Shown: piece by piece, positions 1 through 5,046 of the stretch | Position numbering within the stretch: position 1 is the stretch's first letter | How the letters are laid out: each line of letters starts with the position of its first letter | Notes under the pieces: model-generated | Seen by the model: the letters and a program-made list of their open reading frames with translations, nothing else | The model's database searches: none | Told to the model about the DNA's origin: nothing | Made by a program: the position numbers and the translations under genes | NCBI GenBank assembly: GCA_037968995.1 | Contig: JBBKWP010000314.1 | Span: 1-5,046, forward strand | Direction of reading: 5' to 3' | Length of the DNA: 5,046 nucleotides | Source of the DNA: JAEXNA01 sp037968995 | Lineage (GTDB): Bacteria > Vulcanimicrobiota > Xenobia > Xenobiales > JADMJV01

Positions 1-864
1 GGCAAGGTGGGAAGTGGGGGTATGGGCGAGGTTTTGCGCGCCTTTCCTCAAGATGATATTCGTCGGGAGTCGGTGGTGGCCATCAAGATGCGGGGGGCGT
101 TCGACCCAGAAGGCGCGACCCAAGAGTTGGTGGAGCGCGAGACGGAAGACCGCGCGAGGTTTCTGATCGAGACCAAGGTGCTGGCGGGTCTCAATCATCC
201 AGGCATTGTGAAGCTTTACGACTGGGGTGTTCACGAGGGGCGCGACTACTACGTGATGGAGTTGGTTAAGGGCGAGAGTCTACAGGCCTATCTCGATCGA
301 AATCCAAAACCACCTTTTGGGGAAGTCCGCACGCTGTTTTCTCAGATGCTTGACGTGATGATATTTGCTCACGAAAAGGGCGTACTGCATCGCGACCTGA
401 AACCACTCAACATTATACGTGAACCTGACGGTAAGCTGACCATCATCGATTTCGGTTTGGCTCGAGACCAAAACCAGACCGTGGCCTACACGCAGCAAGG
501 CATGCCTCTCGCGGGATCGTTTGAATATATGGATCCTCGCGTGTCGCTGCAGATGTTTGCGAAAATTGAGGCGACTTCTTCAGATGAGGGAACGGACCAG
601 TTCGCCTTGGGCGGTATTCTCTTCCTGATGCTGACCGGGAAGCCGTCCATTGATCTGCCTGAGGATATGGATAATCAGAATCTGGTTCAGACCCTGATGC
701 AGATCGGGGAACCACGCCCCTCGGCCCTGTCTCTACGACCCGATCTCCCCGAAGAACTCGAAGCTGTGGTGGCCAAAATGCTGGCCATTGACGTTGAGGA
801 GAGGTTCACCAGTTTGCACGAGGTGAGGAGCGCTTTTCTTGAGGCTATTCGGCCTTACATTTAG
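1..864 (+). CDS. Hanks-type (PknB-like) serine/threonine protein kinase, 5'-truncated by window edge
   Basis: This gene encodes a cytoplasmic Ser/Thr kinase that transfers phosphate from ATP to protein hydroxyls. The reading frame is open from base 1, so the true start lies upstream, and 287 residues are visible. Numbering from the first visible codon, the glycine loop is GSGGMG (4-9), the ATP-binding lysine is in VAIK (Lys29), and the likely alpha-C glutamate is Glu57 in ETK. The catalytic loop is HRDLKPLN (130-137, Asp132), the metal-binding DFG is at 150-152, and the subdomain IX aspartate is in TDQFALG (Asp199). All residues needed for catalysis are present. The subdomain VIII Ala-Pro-Glu is replaced by Asp-Pro-Arg (178-180), and about six extra residues appear to follow before subdomain IX. 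The protein stops straight after the kinase fold (ERFTSLHEV region), with no transmembrane helix, PASTA or TPR tail. It converges on the GspF-like gene, so a functional link to the pilin genes is unproven. Confidence 0.95.
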   Translation, partial: GKVGSGGMGEVLRAFPQDDIRRESVVAIKMRGAFDPEGATQELVERETEDRARFLIETKVLAGLNHPGIVKLYDWGVHEGRDYYVMELVKGESLQAYLDRNPKPPFGEVRTLFSQMLDVMIFAHEKGVLHRDLKPLNIIREPDGKLTIIDFGLARDQNQTVAYTQQGMPLAGSFEYMDPRVSLQMFAKIEATSSDEGTDQFALGGILFLMLTGKPSIDLPEDMDNQNLVQTLMQIGEPRPSALSLRPDLPEELEAVVAKMLAIDVEERFTSLHEVRSAFLEAIRPYI

Positions 865-868
865 GAAC

Positions 869-952
869 TAGGAGCGTATGGAGTCGACGAAGAGATAACG
901 TTCTCGACTTGCCGAGACAGTCCTAAGCCAAGACGACTCCGATGGGCTCCTA
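869..952. terminator. Nested inverted repeat in the convergent gap, candidate bidirectional terminator
   Basis: The left arm (869-886) reads TAGGAGC, GTAT, GGAGTCG. The right arm (934-952) reads CGACTCC, GATGG, GCTCCTA. The two give a stem of 7 bp, a 4/5-nt internal loop, and another 7 bp. Inside the 47-nt loop is a second small hairpin, TCTCG (902-906) with CGAGA (913-917). The structure fills the space between the kinase stop (862-864) and the GspF-like stop (950-952), and its right arm includes the latter stop codon. No T-tract follows on either strand, so it is not a classical intrinsic terminator. The pairing is seen directly; the terminator role is inferred from its position between two converging genes. 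Confidence 0.45.
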
Positions 953-2056
953 CCCTAGAGTGGAGATGAGCTTTCCGAGGGGCAAGAGAACGGCGATGGT
1001 CCAGACCCCGACGATCGCTCCTGACACGATGAGAAGACTGGGGCTGATCATCTGTTCAAAGAGGTCCAGGCGCATTTCAAACTCCTGTTCGTAAGTTTTG
1101 GCGATGAAGTCCAACAGGTCCGGGATTTTTCCGGTCTCCTCCCCCACCGCCATCACGCCCACCACCACGGGGTCGAAGTATTGGGTCCGCTCCATGGCTT
1201 CCGAAAGCGAGACGCCGTCTTTTTCCACGCTGTCGATGATGGACTGGCAGGTCTGCTTGAAAATGGGGTCTTTTAGACTTTGCTTGATGTTGGTGAGGGC
1301 GTCGGTGGCTTTCGTGCCGGCTTCGAGTTGAAGACTGACGATGCGGGCCCAGTGAGCCTGAGTGAGGGCGCGGATGACTGTGGATATCGCGGGGACACGG
1401 TAGCAAAACTTAAAAAAGCGCGCTTTGATGCGGTCGCTGCGGAAAAGCAACTCCCAGCGAGTTCTTAAATAGACCCCGAGCAGAACGAAAACCACCCAGA
1501 GCCAGGGAGAGACGACAAGGTCGGAGAGCGCGAAGACGGCTTGGCTGAAGGGCGGCATGGTGATCCCCATGTCGGCGACGAACGATCGGATGGGCTGGAC
1601 AAAGAAGCGCGGTGCAATGGTAAGAATCACAAGGATGGCGATCAAGATCATGCTCGGATACATCAAGGCGATTTTGATGCGTCCACGCGTAATGTCGAGA
1701 GCTTCTTCGGTGTCGGCGATCTTTGCGAAGATACGGTCTAAGGCTCCGGTCTGGTCTCCAGTGGCGATCAACCCTTTGTTGAGGTCGCTGAACATGTTGG
1801 GAAACTTCATGATGGCCTGGGGAAGGGACTTTCCACGTCGAGCCAACTCATCATAAACACCGAGAGCGGCGTTCTTCATGTTCGGGTCTGGAGAATACTC
1901 CCCGGCCAACCGAAAGGCTTCGGCGCTGGGATATCCCGCCGTCAAAAGGGCAGAAATGGTTCGGTAAAAAACCAGGAGAGAGTCTTTCCGCAGCGGGGCG
2001 TCTAGCTCCAAGTTCGCGGCCACGGTCATGTCTACTTGGGCGCCCGAATAGCTCAT
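950..2056 (-). CDS. GspF/PilC-family inner-membrane platform protein (type II secretion system F domain)
   Basis: The product is a polytopic inner-membrane protein of the GspF/PilC family, which forms the platform that couples the cytoplasmic assembly ATPase to pilin extraction and polymerisation. The 368-residue protein has two T2SSF repeats, at about residues 25-150 and 230-355. Each carries the family motif after its helical bundle: GDQTGALDRIF at 100-110 and GEETGKIPDLLDF at 305-317. Membrane segments are visible at about 132-150, 180-197 and 338-360, the usual three-helix arrangement. It is slightly shorter than typical GspF/PilC proteins (about 400 residues) because the N-terminal stretch before the first repeat is reduced. 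An in-frame TAG at 2083-2081 lies eight codons before the ATG, which limits the start to this ATG or an internal one such as Met10; no strong ribosome site is seen. It follows the 466-residue gene by 46 bp on the same strand, so the two probably share a transcript. T2SS and type IV pilus versions cannot be told apart from this sequence alone. Confidence 0.95.
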   Translation of the reverse strand: MSYSGAQVDMTVAANLELDAPLRKDSLLVFYRTISALLTAGYPSAEAFRLAGEYSPDPNMKNAALGVYDELARRGKSLPQAIMKFPNMFSDLNKGLIATGDQTGALDRIFAKIADTEEALDITRGRIKIALMYPSMILIAILVILTIAPRFFVQPIRSFVADMGITMPPFSQAVFALSDLVVSPWLWVVFVLLGVYLRTRWELLFRSDRIKARFFKFCYRVPAISTVIRALTQAHWARIVSLQLEAGTKATDALTNIKQSLKDPIFKQTCQSIIDSVEKDGVSLSEAMERTQYFDPVVVGVMAVGEETGKIPDLLDFIAKTYEQEFEMRLDLFEQMISPSLLIVSGAIVGVWTIAVLLPLGKLISTLG

Positions 2057-2102
2057 CTCATATTCGGCTTCGTTCCTAACCTAGTAAATCACTGCCATGT
2101 TA

Positions 2103-3503
2103 TTAAGAAACGTTGTAATCACTATGAAGATTGCTTTCGAACTCGGCGAGATGGCGGCGAACATCAGCCTGCAGTTCTTGTTCCAACACTTCAAGTTTTT
2201 TCTGGAGTTGCCAAGTGCTGTATGCAAGGACGCATCCGATGGGGAACACGGTGATAAGAGTAAAGCCGCTTTGTACCTTGAGCATATTGACTTGCTCGGT
2301 GCCCATGCCGGTGAGTTCGAGGCCTTGCAGTTCGGCACGACGTCTTTTGAGGATGTTTGCGAACTGTTTCAAGACGGTGCTCTTTTTCTTGGCACGGTCT
2401 TTTGTTTCAATGAGTTGGAGCCCCGTGACATCGGTGGGAAGACCCTGGGCACCCGCGACGACTAGAAAACCGACGCGATCGTTTCTTCCCAAAAGGGTTT
2501 CTCTGCCTACAATCACTCCGTCCTGGACCCAAACGAGCGTGGAGGGGCCGTCGCCCAGAGTGTGGGTCTTGGTTTGTCCTTTGTCGAAAGCCGTCATTTT
2601 GAGCCTTAAGGGACGTACGTAGGCACAGCAGAGCACCAGTAGACTGTAAGCATCTCGTGGGGGTTCGGACCAGCCGGAAGGAAGCGAGACGGATAAGTAT
2701 CGGCTGAAATGGGGGTCGGTCCAGGGATGAAGGAGGTCTCCACGCAGGGTCTCAAGGCCTGGCGCCGGCTCGCAATGCAGCAGCGCGAAGGGGCGGGTTC
2801 CTTCCGAAGGCGAGAATTTGGGGTCGTTGTGGAGTCCGGCGATGAGGCGACTGTCCAAATGGATGGGAACTGGCGAGACGTAACAGTACTGGGTCAGAGC
2901 GTTAGAAATGTCGACGCTGAACGGCTTTCCGGGACGACTGATGAGGTTTTCGATTGCCTTTTTTTCGTACCACGGAACGTGCGAGACCTCCAAACTCATG
3001 AGGGCGAAATTTGGAAGCTGTTGCGAGGTAAACTGAACGTTCTCTCCGTCCCAACGGAACAGAACCTCTTCTTCGAACGCCAGAGTGAGACTGTGTTCGA
3101 GCTTCTTCGTCAAGAACAAGATCGCCTCGGCGAGACAACCCAAACCTGGCGGCGACTTGGCTCCGAAGTCGAACAGAGCCACCTTGAGGCTCTCAAAGTT
3201 CCACGTTTGCGGATCCTGAAATCGGAATTGGAAGGTCGTTGTATTGCGGGCTTGTTGGACTTGTAAAACAGAACAGTCGGTCAAGGCTGAGAACTGGACG
3301 AGCTTGAGGACCCACGCTCCATAAAATGGGAGATTGTAAGTGTTCGCTTTTTCCCACGCGAGCGCAGGATCGATGGTGAAAACGCCAGTCGAATCGATGA
3401 TCCCTTGATCGACTTCTTGGTTCAGGAACTCTTCGACGGGATCGACGTTCGCCATGGAACTTTCTGTTCTAAGGGAAGCGATTCCCACCTGTTTCTGCGC
3501 CAT
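2103..3503 (-). CDS. Uncharacterised 466-residue protein with C-terminal membrane anchor and coiled coil
   Basis: I do not recognise this as a named family. About 400 mixed alpha/beta residues come first, then a basic stretch (Lys/Arg-rich, 369-389). One hydrophobic helix follows at about 413-433, then a charged tail (434-457) rich in Leu, Glu, Gln, Lys and Arg that looks like a coiled coil. The basic flank predicts a cytoplasmic N-terminus and a periplasmic tail of about 34 residues. The N-terminal pattern (FTIDPALAWEKA at 42-53, then WVLKLVQFSALT at 64-75) and the GLPTDVTGLQLIE stretch (354-366) remind me of large uncharacterised bacterial proteins with a GHKL/Hsp90-like N-terminus. No ATP-binding motif is convincing, so this is weak inference. 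The chosen ATG has GAAAGAG seven bases upstream; Met17 is an alternative start. It is first in the operon with the GspF-like gene and divergent from the pseudopilins, so an assembly role analogous to GspL or PilM/PilN is possible but unproven. Confidence 0.85.
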   Translation of the reverse strand: MAQKQVGIASLRTESSMANVDPVEEFLNQEVDQGIIDSTGVFTIDPALAWEKANTYNLPFYGAWVLKLVQFSALTDCSVLQVQQARNTTTFQFRFQDPQTWNFESLKVALFDFGAKSPPGLGCLAEAILFLTKKLEHSLTLAFEEEVLFRWDGENVQFTSQQLPNFALMSLEVSHVPWYEKKAIENLISRPGKPFSVDISNALTQYCYVSPVPIHLDSRLIAGLHNDPKFSPSEGTRPFALLHCEPAPGLETLRGDLLHPWTDPHFSRYLSVSLPSGWSEPPRDAYSLLVLCCAYVRPLRLKMTAFDKGQTKTHTLGDGPSTLVWVQDGVIVGRETLLGRNDRVGFLVVAGAQGLPTDVTGLQLIETKDRAKKKSTVLKQFANILKRRRAELQGLELTGMGTEQVNMLKVQSGFTLITVFPIGCVLAYSTWQLQKKLEVLEQELQADVRRHLAEFESNLHSDYNVS

Positions 3504-3560
3504 TGGCGGGCTCTTTCAAGGAAAAAGGGGTCCGGTTTGAGGATTTGGAACTCCCAAAAC
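3504..3560. promoter_or_regulatory. Divergent intergenic region between the two pilus-related operons
   Basis: This 57-bp gap separates the start codons of the minus-strand operon and the plus-strand pseudopilin operon. If the TTG at 3537 is the plus-strand start, the gap shrinks to 33 bp. Each leader must therefore lie partly inside the opposite gene, and back-to-back promoters would overlap. I saw no convincing -10/-35 pair or operator palindrome. The placement rests on gene orientation only. Confidence 0.35.
3525..3530 (+). promoter_or_regulatory. Shine-Dalgarno-like AAGGGG supporting an alternative TTG start at 3537
   Basis: AAGGGG lies six bases before an in-frame TTG (3537-3539) of the GspJ/PilW-like gene. 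It is a better ribosome site than the weak GGAA (3547-3550) ten bases before the ATG at 3561. Using the TTG would add eight residues (MRIWNSQN) and lengthen the prepilin leader from 11 to 19 residues. Either leader length is acceptable for a class III signal, so the start is undecided. Confidence 0.4.
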
Positions 3561-4202
3561 ATGGCTGTGAGACGAAGACATCGCTCTCAAGGAATGACCC
3601 TGCTGGAAATCATGGTGGTCATTGGAATGTTGGCGGTTTTTCTGGGCTTGGCCTATGAGCCCTTGATCAAGGTGCTGATCTATCCCCGAGACTCCCAGCG
3701 CGCTTTTAACGATCGCAACGCGGTGGTGATCGCCGAGCGCTCCCTGGTGGAGAATTTCAAGAAAACCGAAAAAGGCTACGTATGGGCTCGCTCTTCTGAC
3801 AGGGTCACTACGATCTTGATGGGTCAGTCGGAGGATTACCGCGCGAGCGGCGAGTCGCCGATCACGAACTACGTGCTATATCGCTACGACCCAGTAGCTC
3901 AGACGTTGACCCGCTGGGACCTGACGCCTGAGGTGGTGAAAGCGACGGCGCACACTCCCCGACCGAACACTGAACTTCCCCAGCGTGACTGGGCAGCTTT
4001 GGCGGGTCGTAAGGAGCGATCGCTGGTGGCTAAGAATTTGACCGAGTTCCGATTTGAATTGGGTGGAGAAGATCAGCCGATGACCCTCGACATCCGAGCC
4101 TCGAGCCATCCTGAAGCGACAGCGCCCGACGGTTCTCCGACGGTCGGTGTGCCCTCGAAAACGGTCCACCGGCTGATCAGCAAGGGGGGTTATGATCGGT
4201 AG
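3561..4202 (+). CDS. GspJ/PilW-like minor pseudopilin with class III prepilin signal
   Basis: The product is a prepilin-like protein expected to be cleaved and N-methylated by prepilin peptidase in the inner membrane and then built into a pilus or pseudopilus tip. The leader is basic (MAVRRRHRSQG), followed by the cleavage site Gly11/Met12 and the motif MTLLE, in which Glu16 is the conserved Glu at mature position +5. A hydrophobic helix runs to about residue 40. The 213-residue length fits GspJ/PilW minor pilins and is long for GspH/GspI. The stretches TNYVLYRYD (102-110), TLTRWDLTP (115-123) and KNLTEFRFEL (158-167) match the Y-x-Y/L-x-R and 'l-x-x-F-x-F' pattern I associate with GspJ; this subtype assignment is inference. 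ATG 3561 was chosen, with TTG 3537 as an alternative. Its 3' end overlaps the next pseudopilin gene by 11 bases, implying one operon with translational coupling. Confidence 0.93.
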   Translation: MAVRRRHRSQGMTLLEIMVVIGMLAVFLGLAYEPLIKVLIYPRDSQRAFNDRNAVVIAERSLVENFKKTEKGYVWARSSDRVTTILMGQSEDYRASGESPITNYVLYRYDPVAQTLTRWDLTPEVVKATAHTPRPNTELPQRDWAALAGRKERSLVAKNLTEFRFELGGEDQPMTLDIRASSHPEATAPDGSPTVGVPSKTVHRLISKGGYDR

Positions 4203-4575
4203 AAAATCCATTAGCGGGCTGACCTTGATTGAGATGATGCTGGCCATCTTGGGCTTGAGTTTGCTGCTGAGCGTGATTTTGGCGTCGATCAGTGCGGACC
4301 TGAGAGCCGAGCGCAACGCGGACCTCCGCGCCACGGCGATCCGAATAGCCTCCTCTGAAATGGCGACGGCGCGAATGACGGAGTTTGACGAGTTAGAGGC
4401 TCTGAGTCACCAAGAGATCGTTGACGTGTCAGGAAAAGAATATTCTCTTCGGACCGTTGTCACCCGGGACTCTGGTTTCCCCAATGACATTCGGACAGTT
4501 GTGATCACTATCACATGGAAGGACGGCGCCCGTCACCTTCAATACGACTCGAAGCTGATAAAATCTAGATTATGA
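4192..4575 (+). CDS. GspI/PilV-like minor pseudopilin
   Basis: This is a small pilin-like protein of 127 residues with a very short leader (MIGRKSISG). Predicted prepilin peptidase cleavage is at Gly9/Leu10, followed by LTLIE with the conserved +5 Glu at Glu14 and a hydrophobic helix to about residue 32. The C-terminal strand pattern RTVVITITWKDG (101-112) is the 'V-x-V-x-W' strand seen in GspI and PilV proteins, which supports that subtype. Minor pseudopilins of the GspI/J/K or PilV/W/X type form the tip complex that primes fibre assembly. The start is set by a G-rich ribosome site, AAGGGG (4182-4187), four to five bases before the ATG, lying inside the upstream gene. The gene overlaps the upstream gene by 11 bases and the downstream gene by 4 bases (ATGA). 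No cysteines are present. A local ADLRA duplication (residues 35-39 and 43-47) lies just after the helix. Confidence 0.93.
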   Translation: MIGRKSISGLTLIEMMLAILGLSLLLSVILASISADLRAERNADLRATAIRIASSEMATARMTEFDELEALSHQEIVDVSGKEYSLRTVVTRDSGFPNDIRTVVITITWKDGARHLQYDSKLIKSRL

Positions 4576-5046
4576 GATATTTGAAGAGAGATAGTGAACT
4601 TGGGGCGGTGTCGTTGGTTTTCTTGGCCGCCTTGACCATTGGGGTGGTTTCGGGTTGTCGAACTTCAGGTGATTTAGGTGTCAGGGATACGCCCGTTGAG
4701 GCTTCGGGGACGACTCTGATCTCTGGTGTGAAGAGCGCGGCGGTGTTGCTGGATGGGCTGCAGGATTCGGACTTGGTGGAGCGCGGTACTACGGTTTCGT
4801 CTCGTGAGAGGTTCGAATTACCTCGGCTTTCTATCGCGGAGTACGATCCGAAGGACAGGGCCGCGCGTCATTGGGAGACGACGGTTGCGGTCGCCTCACC
4901 GATCTACGGTTTTCATCGGTACGCGAACCCTGATGTTACGGATTCCGGGGTGACCTTCACCCACGGAATGGATTTACAAGGGGCGCTGGTCTTCGTCGAT
5001 GGTGATGTGATTTTGGACAAGCCGTTGAGAGGCCACGGGGCTTTGG
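4572..5046 (+). CDS. Membrane-anchored protein, PilX-like minor pilin or lipoprotein, 3'-truncated by window edge
   Basis: The frame is open from ATG 4572 to the window end (158 residues seen) and the start overlaps the upstream stop as ATGA, so translation is probably coupled. The N-terminus has charged residues, Gly11, then GAVSLVFLAALTIGVV, which resembles the PilX/GspK-type start in which the +5 Glu is often lost (Val16 here). It is followed by VSGC (26-29), a good lipobox for signal peptidase II. The two readings predict different fates: fibre subunit or lipidated membrane protein. Downstream there is a low-complexity linker, then from about residue 127 a run of short beta strands punctuated by glycine (GALVFVDGDVILDKPLRGHG, 137-156). 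This resembles the beta-helical 'G-x-L-x-V-x-G-D' repeats of large pilus-associated or bactofilin-like proteins. Third place after GspJ- and GspI-like genes favours a pilus-tip role. The family is not confirmed. Confidence 0.85.
   Translation, partial: MRYLKRDSELGAVSLVFLAALTIGVVSGCRTSGDLGVRDTPVEASGTTLISGVKSAAVLLDGLQDSDLVERGTTVSSRERFELPRLSIAEYDPKDRAARHWETTVAVASPIYGFHRYANPDVTDSGVTFTHGMDLQGALVFVDGDVILDKPLRGHGAL

Noticed and set aside
1077..1856. Several open frames of 60-110 codons opposite or within the GspF-like gene
   Set aside because: They overlap a clear family member on the other strand, have biased composition rich in Arg, His, Pro and Ser, and show no recognisable motif.
2097..3266. 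Plus-strand open frames of 120-185 codons antisense to the 466-residue gene
   Set aside because: They lack family features. The minus-strand frame is longer, has a plausible ribosome site, a membrane helix and a coiled coil, and fits the operon.
3405..3560. Upstream in-frame extension of the GspJ/PilW-like gene to ATG 3405
   Set aside because: It would place about 60 residues before the prepilin cleavage site and overlap the divergent gene by about 100 bases. A short leader from 3561 or 3537 is far more likely.
3876..4334. Minus-strand 152-codon frame starting with repeated Arg-Ser-Ala-Leu
   Set aside because: The repeat is the antisense reading of the duplicated ADLRA coding segment in the GspI/PilV-like gene; both real pseudopilins lie on the other strand.
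4501..4514. Palindrome GTGAT-CACT-ATCAC as an operator
   Set aside because: It lies inside the conserved C-terminal strand of the GspI/PilV-like gene and is short enough to arise by chance.
4753..4953. 66-codon plus-strand frame overlapping the last gene
   Set aside because: It is a different frame inside the PilX-like/lipoprotein gene, Arg-rich and without a ribosome site.

Overview
The window reads as a bacterial chromosomal segment of moderately high GC with tightly packed genes. A Gram-negative, delta-proteobacterium-like host (Myxococcota or Bdellovibrionota style) is suggested by the combination of a Hanks-type Ser/Thr kinase, type IV pilus / type II secretion (T2SS) parts scattered over divergent operons, and a possible lipoprotein. 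This taxonomic guess is inference; no rRNA or other phylogenetic marker is present.

Layout. At 1-864 (+) lies the rest of a PknB-like Ser/Thr protein kinase whose N-terminus is outside the window. A short convergent gap (865-949) contains a nested inverted repeat that could end transcription from both sides. On the minus strand, transcribed right to left, come an unrecognised 466-residue protein with one C-terminal membrane segment (3503-2103) and a GspF/PilC-family inner-membrane platform protein (2056-950), 46 bp apart and probably one operon. Only 57 bp separate this operon from a divergent plus-strand operon of three overlapping genes: a GspJ/PilW-like pseudopilin (3561-4202), a GspI/PilV-like pseudopilin (4192-4575), and a membrane-anchored protein (4572 to beyond the end). 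The last one has a signal that resembles both a PilX-type minor pilin and a lipoprotein.

How it fits together. GspF/PilC proteins form the inner-membrane platform on which prepilin-peptidase-processed pilins are polymerised. Two clear class III pseudopilins and a third candidate sit next to such a platform, so the locus probably encodes part of a type IV pilus or a T2SS-like pseudopilus. No assembly ATPase, secretin, prepilin peptidase, major pilin, or recognisable PilM/N/O or GspL/M is present here, so the machine must be completed from elsewhere. The 466-residue protein has a large predicted cytoplasmic part, one transmembrane helix and a short coiled coil, which is roughly the GspL or PilM-plus-PilN topology. 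It is the most interesting unknown in the window.

Most of the window is coding. The only non-coding stretches are 865-949, 2057-2102 and 3504-3560. No RNA genes, insertion sequences, CRISPR arrays or origins were seen.
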